Counted from the stretch's first letter, positions 46,268 to 54,599 are shown. The stretch: DNA of 64,000 bases from Aquimonas sp044377145 (GCF_044377145.1 NZ_JBILJQ010000003.1:1-64000); one strand, 5' to 3'. Translations and numbers: made by a program. Notes: generated by a model from the letters alone, not told the origin.

Positions 46268-49200
46268 TTAGGCCGCGCCGGTCGAGACGATGTCACCCGG
46301 CAGCAGCGGCAGCGACAGCGGCGACCAGCCCGGGCCGTAGCTGGCCTGCGTTTTCCAGTCGAAGCGCACCGGATAGAAGGCGGCCGTGGAAAGTGGCGCA
46401 CTCGGGTCGGTCACCGCCGCGCCGAGGCCGCGCTGCAGCGTCAGCCCGGTCATCGCCAGCGCCGTTGGCGAGGTGGCGCGCCCAGCCTGGGCCAGCAGAT
46501 TGCCGACCGTCGTGCCGACCGGAACCGTCATCTGCACCCCGTTCAGAACTGCTCGCAGGCAAGGCCGCAGCACCGAGCGGCCGCGGAAATACACCACCGG
46601 CGAGCTTCCGCCCGGCACGTTGCTGGCCAGCTGCAGGGCGCTGAAGCTGGGCGCCGCGGCGATGACGAAATTGCTGGGTGTGTTGGTCGGGCAGGGATCG
46701 CTGGCGCCCGCCAATGTCGTGGGCGGGAACAAGCGATAGAAGCAGGTGCGGAAGCCGGCGAAATACATATCCGCCGCATCGGCGATGCCGCCTTCCTGCT
46801 GGGTCGAGGTATGGCTGGGCGGCGGGTTGACCGTCAGCGCTCCGCCCGCGACCAGCTGGCCGACAAATGCGTCGGTTCCGGTGGTGATGGAGCCCGAGCT
46901 GTCGATGAAGCTGCCGACGTCGTAGTCAACGACCGAACCCCCGACGTATCCGTTCGACCATTGCAGCGACGACGATTGGGTGACCGTCTGGTAGGGCGCG
47001 GCGATCACGCGCAGCACCATGCCGGGCCGCAGGTCGGCATAGCCCTGACTGACCCCCGTTTCCTGCGAGGGGAAGCTGAGGCCGTAACCGTAATAGAGGA
47101 TCTCCTGGAAAGTCTGCGGCATGTAACGCGAGATCGCGTCCTGCAGGATCTGCACGCCCCAGGGCGCGGCGCCGGCGGTCTCGGCAGCCTGCAGGAAGGC
47201 GATATAGGCCGCGCGCAGCGTTGCGCGGATGGGCGCGGCATCGAAAGCCCAGACAGAGCTGCTGGCCGCGAGCGTCAGGCGGTACGGCCACGCCGTCGCA
47301 GTGTCCGAATTTGGATTGGCTTCCAAGGTGAATGGGGCCGCGGTCACCGGCAGGTTGGTCAGCGGGGTGGCCCCGCCGATCTGGGGCAGGTACAAGCTGA
47401 TGTCTGCACCAGGCGTGGCAGCGTTGGCGAGGCTGGTGGCCGGATAGAGGTATGGGTAGGCGGTCGAGGCCGGCTCGGTCGAGGTGAAGAAGCCCGCGGT
47501 GAACAGGGGCAGGGCGGCGCTTGAGGGGCCGGTCGAGGCATTGGCCGAACTGGTCTGGAAGCTCGCCTGTACCACGACGCTGTAGCTCGCCGCATTGTCG
47601 GAGGGCGTATACGTCCAGGTGCCGGAGCTTGCATCGCCGGGCGCGTCGAAATGAGCGTCGACCGTGGCCGGGCTGCCTTCCTTCAGCACGCTGATGACGT
47701 AACCGCTGGCGCCGCTGACCGGATGCCACGCGGCCGAGACCGAGATCCCGTCATAGCTCGCCTGGATCAGGTCGGCCTTCGCGCTGGCCAGCGCAAAGGC
47801 CGGGCTGGATGGGCCGGTCGAGGTCACGCCGTCGGCGGTGAACTGCGCCCGCGCGGTGACGCTCAAGGCCGCGTTCGCCGGCAGTGGGGCGGGCAGGGTG
47901 TAACTGTTGCCCGCCGGGCTGGCGGTGTCGCCATTGCTGAAACTGAGGAGATAGGCGGATGCGTTCGCGACCGCGCTCCAGTGCAGCACGGCCCCGCCGG
48001 TGACGGTATCGGTGACCAGCTTGGTGAATTGCGGCGCGGCGTCGATCACGGCGACCGCGTTGCCCTCCGGCCCCAGTGCCACGCCAAGCCGGCTGCGTAT
48101 CTTGACCGTCGGCGCGGTCAGGCCCGGCGTCAGCGGAAGGCTGGCCGAAGTTCCACCCGTTTCCGCGCCCGCTGCGGCGTCTGATCCGGAATAGAGGGTG
48201 GCGACGTAAGCCTGTGGCGCCGGGGTCAGTTGCGTCCAGCTGAGGCTGACAGCGTCCGAAGACGCTGACGCAGCAAGCGGTTCGACCGGAACCACGGGCA
48301 AAGGCGTGTCGCCGGTCTGGGCCGAGATCGCGCCGGTGGCCGGATCGCCCTTGGCGATGATGCGGCAGACCCAGCCAAGCCCCGTGCTCAGCGCGCTGGT
48401 CAGCGTGACATTGCCCGAGGTCGAGTTCCCGCCGGCGATGTCGGCGGTCTTCTGCGCCCCGCTATCCAGCGACAGCACCTGGATAGTGAAGCCGGTGACC
48501 GCCGAGTTATAGGCCATTGTCCAGCCGAAGCTGACCAAGAGGTTGTTGTAGTCGGCGCCGAGCAGGACAGGGATGGTGGTGATGACCGGCACGGTGTCGC
48601 TGGCCACGCCTGCGCCGCCGGTTCCCTCAGCGATGACCTGGAAACCGTAGGTCAGGTTCTCCGAGAGCGGCGCGCCGAGCGCCAGCGTGCCGCTGGTGGC
48701 CGAAGCACTGGCGACCGTCTGCGACTGCACCGCCCCGGCCGAGGATGTCAGCGCCAGCCTGAAGCCTGTCAGCCCGGTGGAGGCTAGCGCCCCCCAGCCG
48801 GCGATGATGCGCTTGCCAGCTTGATAGATCGTGCCGATGCCCAGTTCGGGCTGGGCGAGCGGCTTGGGGAAGGCGCCCTCGCTCGAGCGCGCCGCGGCGC
48901 CGTTCTCGCCGAGTGCCCCCACGACCGCCTGCCATTGCAGACTGGAGGACAGGCCGTTCGGCATTTTCGAGGACGGGATGACGCCCTTGCCGGCGTCGGG
49001 ATCGGAGATGGTGGCGCTATAGGTCGTACCGCTATCGGGAGAATAGACGATCAGCTGATAGCCCTGCGCGGCCTGCCACGAGGGAACCCATTCGAACGCC
49101 ACCTGGGCCCCGTCATACACCGCCGAGATCAGGGTCGGCCGGGCCGTGGGCAGCACCAAGGGCGCGCTTACCTGCCCGGTCTGCGTCGCGCTCCACATCG

Positions 49201-49453
49201 CGGTGACCACCACCAGATAGGAGACGTCGGTGTTGAGAGCACCAGGCAGGTCGAGCGTACCGAAAGCCGTGGTCTGACCCGAAATCAGGCCACTCTGGTA
49301 GGCGGTCTGGCCCGCAGGCTGGCCGATGTAGGTCAGCGAGATCACATAGCCGATGACGCTGGTGTCGCCCGAGGGCGTCCAGGTCACCCGGACCTTGGCG
49401 CTGTCATAGATGGCCTGCGTGATGACGGGATCGTTGTTTGCCATGTCGGTCAT
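46268..49453 (-). CDS. FN3-like repeat protein with SLBB-like C-terminus
   Basis: A 1061-residue protein without signal peptide. About seven ~95-residue repeats fill residues 1-655, each with a strand pattern such as AIYDSAKVRVTWTPSG...GYVISL, AVYDGAQVAFEWVPSW...GYQLIVY, ADYNNLLVSFGWTMAY...GFTIQVL and ASYDGISVSAAWHPVSGASGYVISV, consistent with fibronectin type III modules. Residues ~660-900 are unrecognised. The end has VPVGTTVGNLLAQAGR and LSLPLLPGDIVSTG, recalling SLBB/beta-grasp modules of polysaccharide export proteins (inference). A Met three codons in (49444) is an alternative start. Likely an extended adhesive or scaffolding protein. Confidence 0.75.
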   Translation of the reverse strand: MTDMANNDPVITQAIYDSAKVRVTWTPSGDTSVIGYVISLTYIGQPAGQTAYQSGLISGQTTAFGTLDLPGALNTDVSYLVVVTAMWSATQTGQVSAPLVLPTARPTLISAVYDGAQVAFEWVPSWQAAQGYQLIVYSPDSGTTYSATISDPDAGKGVIPSSKMPNGLSSSLQWQAVVGALGENGAAARSSEGAFPKPLAQPELGIGTIYQAGKRIIAGWGALASTGLTGFRLALTSSAGAVQSQTVASASATSGTLALGAPLSENLTYGFQVIAEGTGGAGVASDTVPVITTIPVLLGADYNNLLVSFGWTMAYNSAVTGFTIQVLSLDSGAQKTADIAGGNSTSGNVTLTSALSTGLGWVCRIIAKGDPATGAISAQTGDTPLPVVPVEPLAASASSDAVSLSWTQLTPAPQAYVATLYSGSDAAAGAETGGTSASLPLTPGLTAPTVKIRSRLGVALGPEGNAVAVIDAAPQFTKLVTDTVTGGAVLHWSAVANASAYLLSFSNGDTASPAGNSYTLPAPLPANAALSVTARAQFTADGVTSTGPSSPAFALASAKADLIQASYDGISVSAAWHPVSGASGYVISVLKEGSPATVDAHFDAPGDASSGTWTYTPSDNAASYSVVVQASFQTSSANASTGPSSAALPLFTAGFFTSTEPASTAYPYLYPATSLANAATPGADISLYLPQIGGATPLTNLPVTAAPFTLEANPNSDTATAWPYRLTLAASSSVWAFDAAPIRATLRAAYIAFLQAAETAGAAPWGVQILQDAISRYMPQTFQEILYYGYGLSFPSQETGVSQGYADLRPGMVLRVIAAPYQTVTQSSSLQWSNGYVGGSVVDYDVGSFIDSSGSITTGTDAFVGQLVAGGALTVNPPPSHTSTQQEGGIADAADMYFAGFRTCFYRLFPPTTLAGASDPCPTNTPSNFVIAAAPSFSALQLASNVPGGSSPVVYFRGRSVLRPCLRAVLNGVQMTVPVGTTVGNLLAQAGRATSPTALAMTGLTLQRGLGAAVTDPSAPLSTAAFYPVRFDWKTQASYGPGWSPLSLPLLPGDIVSTGAA

Positions 49454-49497
49454 CCGGATCGGGGGCAGGGCGGGACGCGACGGTCCCGACGTGCCGC

Positions 49498-51381
49498 CTA
49501 TTGGTGGTTTTCGAAATCCTGGAGCCAGGCTTCGTCGAGGCGCTCTCGCACCGCGTCCGGATCGGAGGACAGGACCTGCAAGGTCTGGCGGGCGAGCCAG
49601 TTCTGCATCTGGCCGTCGCCGGTCAGGATGCCGCCGGCATAAAGTGTGCTGCCCTCTTCCGGGGGCAGGTGACTCGACTGGTCCACCGGTGCGAGTACCA
49701 AGTTGTGAACCCGGCCCGCATAGGTCTCCAGGCTGACCTCGGTCAGAGTCGCTTGGCCTTTCAGTGTCCTGACGGCCTGGCCGACCGTAAGTGCCTTGGC
49801 CTTCACCGGCTCGCCATCGGCTTTGATGACCGGATGGCCTTCGGTCAGCAGCAGGTCGTGGCCCTGATCGGTCTTCAAACGGATCATCGGTTTGGGCTCG
49901 CTGCCAGCGGTGGTGCCGCCAACCAGCCTGCGTCGACCGTCTCCGTCAACGACATATTCGTCCTGGTTGCCACTGAAATCCTCTACCGCCATGACGGTGG
50001 TTCCGTCGGCGAGCGTGATCTCGGTGCCGGCCGCGTAGCAGCCTTGGATGATGTACATCTGCGGGATGATGTAGATACCCGGAATGCCGATCTGACTGCG
50101 ATCGCTGGTGAAGTTCAGCGAGCCGTAGGGCGGCTGTCCGCCGCCCCCTCCCTGCAGCGGCACGGCGGCCTGCATCCACAGATTGGCGGTGGTGCCGTCA
50201 TAGTAGGCAATGCAGTCGCGGGTATTGGGGAAGGCGGCGGACGGGAAGTTCCAGCTGATCGTGGCCCCGCTGGCCGACCAGTATTGCGGGTCGGAGCTGT
50301 TCTGGAAAAATACGTTGCAGCCCCCGCCGCTGGTCGGATTCTGCAGTGCGATGGTTACGGCAGGATTGGCGGGCGTGACCACCTGATTGGGAAAGGTGGC
50401 GCTGCCAGACATCGGGAAGACGAGATCCGTCGGGTGCGCGGTAGAGTTCCAGTAGTCGCACTCGGCTTGGCTGCCTCGAAACCAGCAGGTCTTGATCGGA
50501 GTCCTGTTGTCCACCTCGTTGGTGCAGGTGGTCTGATACTGGCCCGGGACGCAGTTGTTACCGCTGCGCACGCAATAGTTCGGCTTCAGCATGCAGGCGG
50601 CGGTGGGATTGACCGTGTTCACGGTGGACGCCTGGGCGGAGCTTGCCGCCAGCACCAGCGGCTCGGCCTCTCCGGCCAGCGCGGCTCTGGAAGTGTTGGG
50701 CGTATAGATGAAATAGGCCATGGCCTGGGTGGTGCCGTCGCCGGACGCCTCCGTGCCCGAAACCGACAGCGAGAAATTCACCCCCTGCGCGTATTGGGAT
50801 TTCGATGTGCTTGCGTAAACATGGCCGTCCGAAAGCGTGTACAGCTCCAGAGAAATGGAGGTCTGCTGCGTACCCCCGACGATCGACGACAGCGCCGTGG
50901 CCTGATGGTCGGACTGGGAATTCTCGATCTCACTCAGCGAGGCGATGAAGTTGAGATCCTGCGGATCGGTGGGGTCGTCGTCCGCGGTCACGGCGGCGAC
51001 GGCCTTCGGCGGAGCGGCACCGCCAAGCGCCGCGGCGCCCCGCTTGTGCGCGGCCTGCAAGCGGCGGAACAGTTCGGGGGATTTTTCCGGGCTCTCGCCC
51101 GAGCGCTCCAACGCGCCCATGAGTGCTCGGTAGTGCAGCGGATTGGACATGGAGAGCCGGTTGGCCACGTGCGGGGCCATCTCTGCATGCAGGGACCTCA
51201 GGTCGGACAGTTCACTCGCCGACAGTCTGACCCCCGTTTCGGCCTCAGCCTCCAAGGTTGGGGTCTCCCGGGCCGGGGGCGGGGCCTCTGTCGTACTTTT
51301 GCGACGTTCGCAGGCGGTGGCGGAAAGAATGACGGCCAACGCAAGCGCAGCGGAAACAAGCGGGAAAGCTGAAGATCGCAT
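49498..51381 (-). CDS. Lipoprotein with C-terminal Hint (autoprocessing) domain
   Basis: First gene of the operon, 627 residues. The N-terminus MRSSAFPLVSAALALAVILSATAC is an export signal with a probable lipidation Cys24. Residues ~260-320 are Cys-rich (seven Cys, e.g. CMLKPNYCVRSGNNC), probably disulfide-bonded. The Hint domain begins near residue 447 with GCYAAGTEITLADGTTVMAVEDF and includes LTEGHPVIKADGEPVKAKAL and YAGRVHNLVLAPVD, the block A, B and F patterns of hedgehog/intein folds; the leading Cys is the expected nucleophile. About 60 residues follow the domain. A GAGGGAG ribosome-binding site precedes the ATG. It is the only operon member with an export signal. Confidence 0.85.
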   Translation of the reverse strand: MRSSAFPLVSAALALAVILSATACERRKSTTEAPPPARETPTLEAEAETGVRLSASELSDLRSLHAEMAPHVANRLSMSNPLHYRALMGALERSGESPEKSPELFRRLQAAHKRGAAALGGAAPPKAVAAVTADDDPTDPQDLNFIASLSEIENSQSDHQATALSSIVGGTQQTSISLELYTLSDGHVYASTSKSQYAQGVNFSLSVSGTEASGDGTTQAMAYFIYTPNTSRAALAGEAEPLVLAASSAQASTVNTVNPTAACMLKPNYCVRSGNNCVPGQYQTTCTNEVDNRTPIKTCWFRGSQAECDYWNSTAHPTDLVFPMSGSATFPNQVVTPANPAVTIALQNPTSGGGCNVFFQNSSDPQYWSASGATISWNFPSAAFPNTRDCIAYYDGTTANLWMQAAVPLQGGGGGQPPYGSLNFTSDRSQIGIPGIYIIPQMYIIQGCYAAGTEITLADGTTVMAVEDFSGNQDEYVVDGDGRRRLVGGTTAGSEPKPMIRLKTDQGHDLLLTEGHPVIKADGEPVKAKALTVGQAVRTLKGQATLTEVSLETYAGRVHNLVLAPVDQSSHLPPEEGSTLYAGGILTGDGQMQNWLARQTLQVLSSDPDAVRERLDEAWLQDFENHQ

Positions 51382-51922
51382 GAGAAGACTCCCTCTGGCG
51401 CGCCAGCAGCCGCCTGCGGCGCTCTCGCAGACTCAGACATGGGTCAGGGTCGGTCAACCTGTCAGCTCCGACAGGCTAGGTGTCTAGCGGCTGCAGCGGC
51501 ACGTCTTCGCTATTGCGCGGCGCGAAGCCGCCTGTGCCCCCGTGGGGTCGTAGATGGTGCGGATGATGGCGGGTTCGCGCAACGCGTTCGCCCGATATCG
51601 TTCCGCTTGGGTCAGGTGACCTCTGAACATGCGCAACGGAGGCGTTCAGGCTACGTCACCTGGCCCACTATGCTCCGTAGGGGGTTGCGTTTCAGAGCTG
51701 AGACCGCCGGGATCCATTGAGATGCTTCTGCTGGCAGGCGCGCCGACGTCCAATGTGCGAGAGCCCATCGCGGGGTGACGGCTGGAAGAACGCGAACAGT
51801 TCGACGGTGGCGGCAGGGCTCGGTAGGAGCTCCAATGCTCGCGGGACACGGCCAGCAGACCGACACCAGGCTGGGTCCGCTTCGTCTGTCCGCGGCTGCT
51901 CTCGGAGCCTTCGCCCAGTCGC
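51382..51922. other. Intergenic region with a decayed copy of the H-NS-like gene's 5' end
   Basis: 541 bases without an intact gene. Bases ~51710-51775 (ATCCATTGA...TTCTGCTGGCAGG...) align at roughly three in four positions with 53634-53697, the start and upstream region of the truncated H-NS-like gene. On the minus strand the copy would begin MDPGGLSSE against MDFRKLEGLS, so it looks like a remnant of a second such gene. Confidence 0.5.
51458..51487. promoter_or_regulatory. Hairpin upstream of the Hint-lipoprotein operon
   Basis: CCTGTC (51458-51463) and GACAGG (51470-51475) form 6-bp arms around AGCTCC, immediately followed by CTAG-GTGT-CTAG (51476-51487). The pair lies 77-106 bases before the first ATG of the operon, where an operator or 5' leader hairpin would be expected. 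Confidence 0.35.
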
Positions 51923-52327
51923 TCAGTTGTTTTGCTTCGGCAGCCGAACCATCTGCACCATCAAGTGTGCGAGCGTCGCTTCCAGATCCCCAGTGCAGCG
52001 CCCCATGTGCACGGGCGAGGTCTGGATGATCGCGCTGCGCTGGGCCGTGAGCCAGTGGAATCGAGTGCGCAGTGGCAGCAGGCCGATCGGTGCAGCAGCT
52101 TCGCCGCCACGGCAGACTGCGGTGATGGCCGCCAGGTGTCGGCAGACCATGTCCGTGTCGACGTCGGGGTCAAGTGCGCGCAGGCGGGCTTCGTCCACCT
52201 CGATTCGCGCTTCCAGAAAGCGAGTGCGTTCGCAGGAGAGGATCACACCGACATTGATGAACTCGCCGCGCTCCACACGCGGCACCACGCGAATCACCGC
52301 GTAGTCGTAGGTTTCATGCGCGCGCAT
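51923..52327 (-). CDS. DUF3037 protein, partner of HipA-like kinase
   Basis: A 134-residue protein starting MRAHETYDYAVIRVVPRVER and continuing EFINVGVILSCERTRFLEAR, the DUF3037 signature. DUF3037 genes commonly sit next to HipA-like kinases, as here: the ATG lies 14 bases inside the end of the upstream kinase gene, implying coupled translation. The biochemical role is not established; a toxin-antitoxin-like or regulatory pairing is possible but unproven. Confidence 0.85.
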   Translation of the reverse strand: MRAHETYDYAVIRVVPRVERGEFINVGVILSCERTRFLEARIEVDEARLRALDPDVDTDMVCRHLAAITAVCRGGEAAAPIGLLPLRTRFHWLTAQRSAIIQTSPVHMGRCTGDLEATLAHLMVQMVRLPKQNN

Positions 52328-53087
52328 TGATCGCCTGATCGACAAAGCCCTGGCGCTGCGCCAGCCGACGGCTGAGGTATTCCACATAGGCAGCGCGCTG
52401 GGCGTCGGGAGTGCTGAAGTCGTCCGGGCCCTGCAGCCACTCGTCGGGAACCTGAGCCACGATTTCGGCAATAGTGTCGCCTTGCAGGCGCTGCGCCATG
52501 TCCGCGTCGACCTCGGCGATGCGCGAGGCCCAGCGCAGCAGCACATGCTCGCGAATCAAGGGGAATGGCTTGTCCGCCTGCGAGGTGTCGCCGTTCCAGC
52601 CGTGGTGGAAGTACAGCGCCGCCCCGTGGTCGATCAGGATCAGGCGGCGATGCCAGATCAACATGTTCGGATTGCGTGCGGTGCGGTCGAGATTGCTGAT
52701 GAACGCATCGAACCAGACGATGCGTGAGGACAGCTCCGGATCGGGTTGCTCGGCGACCGGATCAAAGTTGATCGCGCCCGGCAGATAGTCCATGCCCAGG
52801 TTGAGCCCGGCGCTGGCGCGAATCAGATCCTGGATTTCGGGGTCGGCTTCGGTCCGAGCGAGTTCCGGATCGAGATCCATCAGCACGATTTCCGGCGCCG
52901 GCAGGCTCAGCGCCCGCGCCAAGCCACCGGCGATCGCCTCGGCCACCAATGCCTTCGCGCCTTGGCCTGCGCCACGGAACTTGAGCACATACAGACCCTG
53001 ATCCTCGGCCTCGACAACAGCCGGCATCGAGCCGCCTTCTCGCAAAGGGGTGACATAGCGAGTGGCGGCAAGTCGGCGCAGTAGCAT
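52314..53087 (-). CDS. HipA-like kinase-fold protein
   Basis: A 257-residue HipA-family protein, much shorter than HipA proper (~440) and without its N-terminal subdomain. YVLKFRGAGQGAKALVAEAI is the nucleotide-binding strand and WFDAFISNLDRTARNPNML plus LILIDHGAALYFHH correspond to the catalytic loop (N-x-D-R) and the metal-binding Asp of the kinase fold. No HipB-like DNA-binding gene is adjacent; the partner is a DUF3037 protein. Start chosen at 53087 (MLLRRLAATRYV); the longer upstream frame has no sensible protein sequence. Confidence 0.85.
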   Translation of the reverse strand: MLLRRLAATRYVTPLREGGSMPAVVEAEDQGLYVLKFRGAGQGAKALVAEAIAGGLARALSLPAPEIVLMDLDPELARTEADPEIQDLIRASAGLNLGMDYLPGAINFDPVAEQPDPELSSRIVWFDAFISNLDRTARNPNMLIWHRRLILIDHGAALYFHHGWNGDTSQADKPFPLIREHVLLRWASRIAEVDADMAQRLQGDTIAEIVAQVPDEWLQGPDDFSTPDAQRAAYVEYLSRRLAQRQGFVDQAINARA

Positions 53088-53238
53088 CGCGCAAGAATAC
53101 CGGTGATCGGTCGGGTCTGAGCGTCGCGGGCAAATGGATGCCCGGAGTTCGAGATGCGAAGTTGCGGGTGGCATGGAAGCCGCGGTGCGGCGCGCGACGC
53201 TCGAAGAGTGGAGCGGCGCCCACGCGCGACGAGGAGCG

Positions 53239-53310
53239 CGGCTACCGAGGCGGTAGCCGATGAGCGAAGGCACGCACATCGGCTGGTTCTTCAGGCCCTG
53301 ATGCAGGGCC
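53239..53310. repeat. Two short palindromic hairpins
   Basis: CGGCTACCG/CGGTAGCCG with a 3-base loop (53239-53259) and GGCCCTG/CAGGGCC with loop ATG (53294-53310). They lie in the 325-bp gap between the HipA-like and H-NS-like genes. They may be REP-type elements or terminators for the H-NS-like gene; no T-tract follows. Confidence 0.5.
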
Positions 53311-53412
53311 ACGCCTGATGCCGCTCGGCCTGCGCTCGGCACTGCTGCAAACCGAAGGGCAGGGATCCAGCTCGGCAGACGGAGCCCCTGTCAACGATGC
53401 CGGATGAGGGGG

Positions 53413-53643
53413 TCACTCCCCGGAAGCGGACCTGCCGTTCCTCGGTGACGCGGACTTGCCACCCGGCGCCGGAAGGTCGAACAAGGTGTAGATCGAGAAG
53501 CCCTCATCGGCGGCAACTTGAACAAGCAGATCGCGAACCCGCTTGCGGTCCTGGTAAATCAACTGCTCGCGACGGTGGCGAACGGCCTGTTCGAGGTCCT
53601 CAAGTTGCTTGATCGACAGACCTTCTAGTTTTCGGAAATCCAT
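53413..53643 (-). CDS. Truncated H-NS-like protein
   Basis: A 76-residue protein beginning MDFRKLEGLSIKQLEDLEQA with a charged coiled coil (RREQLIYQDRKRVRDLLVQVAA) and EGFSIYTLFDLP, the N-terminal oligomerisation half of H-NS/HvrA-family proteins of this order. The family's C-terminal DNA-binding segment (around a YRNP...WSGRGR..P motif) is missing; the frame stops after SASPRNGRSASGE. It could be a dominant-negative, Hha-like truncated modulator, or a pseudogene fragment. A decayed copy of its start lies at 51710-51775. Confidence 0.6.
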   Translation of the reverse strand: MDFRKLEGLSIKQLEDLEQAVRHRREQLIYQDRKRVRDLLVQVAADEGFSIYTLFDLPAPGGKSASPRNGRSASGE

Positions 53644-53697
53644 TGAATTGTTTCTGCTGGCAGGGGCGGCGAAGTCTAAGCGCAAGAGCCCGACGCT
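53634..53697. repeat. Copy of H-NS-like 5' region (partner of 51710-51775)
   Basis: The start codon and ~55 upstream bases of the truncated H-NS-like gene, with the shared core TTCTGCTGGCAGG, recur at 51710-51775 in the same orientation. Together the copies bracket the HipA/DUF3037 pair. Confidence 0.55.
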
Positions 53698-53952
53698 GTG
53701 AAGCGCATTTTGGAGTCTGGCAAGCCTTCGGACGGGTTCACGAAGCTGTGGGAGTTCAAGCGTCTGAACCTGACGTGCGAAGCCATCCTCGTCGAATCGA
53801 AATGGCGTCCTTGCTTCGGTGACGACCTGCTGGCCAGGTCGGAGCGCCTTCTGCGCCAATCGGGCTACGCCTTCAAACCATCTGCTGAAAGATCTGACGC
53901 GGGCCGATTGTCTCGACAGCGTCAAGACCATTGCCGTACCAAGGGGGCATGA
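53698..53952 (+). pseudogene. Fragment of a conserved hypothetical protein
   Basis: A GTG-started frame reading KRILESGKPSDGFTKLWEFK and LNLTCEAILVESKWRPCFGDDLLARSERLLRQSGY. The order LxLTxEAxxxExxxxxxFxxxxLxxxxxxLxxxGY is a pattern I recall from conserved hypothetical proteins in many bacteria, but I cannot name the family. After residue ~62 the sequence loses this character, and no ribosome-binding site is evident, so it is probably a remnant. 53953-54296 shows no gene other than the palindrome below. Confidence 0.35.
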
Positions 53953-54032
53953 GTCGGTTGTTCAACGCGCCAGCGACGAATCCCATGCGCAGCCATGGGT
54001 GAGCAACCTGCGGCGGCCAGGAAACAATTGCG

Positions 54033-54048
54033 CATAATGTATATTATG
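54033..54048. promoter_or_regulatory. AT-rich palindrome CATAAT-GTAT-ATTATG
   Basis: Perfect 6-bp arms around four bases, set in otherwise GC-rich sequence. The form resembles operators of toxin-antitoxin or Xre/RHH regulators, with a TATATT inside that could act as a -10. No intact gene lies downstream within 250 bases, so it may be the relic promoter of a lost module. Confidence 0.4.
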
Positions 54049-54296
54049 TCAAATCAAAGAAAGCCCTCTCAGGGAGCCCAGCCTTCGTACTCCCCGAATC
54101 CTTCTCTCACCCGATCTCGCCGAGCAACCGCTCTCGATGATCCTTCTCTGCTGCCGGCGCTCGGCGTCATTAGCCCGAACGGAGAAGCTCAGCCACCACG
54201 CGGCGGCAAACCGCAGGGCTCACCTCGTTCTCGATCTGGATCTGGATCTAGATGTGTGCAGTCGCTGAAGGCGGCCTTCGGCGCGGCGTCGATAAC

Positions 54297-54599
54297 CTAT
54301 GGCGCCGCGTGCAGGTATTCCTGCGCCAAGCCATCTGCCTCGATATTCGTTTCCGCGATGCACCCGGTGCGCGCTTCTGTCCACCACTCGCCGCGCCACT
54401 GCGGAAGTCCGCTGCCGCGCTGGAAGAACTTGACCCGGAAAGCTGGGCCGACCTGGTAGGTGCAGACCAGACGCAAACCATCGTCGGAAATCAGCATCGA
54501 CAGGCGAAGCCAACTGCGTGGCTCAGCGGCGACAAGAATCGCGCCACCGATGTCAACGTTGCCGCCTGCATCGAGAACGCCTGTAACTTCGAAGCTCAT
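54297..54599 (-). CDS. Hypothetical protein (100 aa)
   Basis: Starts MSFEVTGVLDAGGNVDIGGA and contains LRLSMLISDDGLRLVCTYQV and a Trp-rich LPQWRGEWWTEARTG; no family recognised. The mixture of alternating hydrophobic strands suggests a small beta protein. Its ATG overlaps the stop of the upstream lipoprotein gene by four bases, so the two are probably translated together. No signal peptide. Confidence 0.55.
   Translation of the reverse strand: MSFEVTGVLDAGGNVDIGGAILVAAEPRSWLRLSMLISDDGLRLVCTYQVGPAFRVKFFQRGSGLPQWRGEWWTEARTGCIAETNIEADGLAQEYLHAAP

Noticed and set aside
49498..51381. Functional splicing intein in the lipoprotein
   Set aside because: The Hint-like region lacks a following Cys/Ser/Thr after the HN and there is no sensible host protein on both sides; an autoprocessing Hint domain fits better.
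51382..51922. Short ORFs before the Hint-lipoprotein operon
   Set aside because: None has a ribosome-binding site or protein-like composition; the region instead shows a decayed copy of another gene's 5' end.
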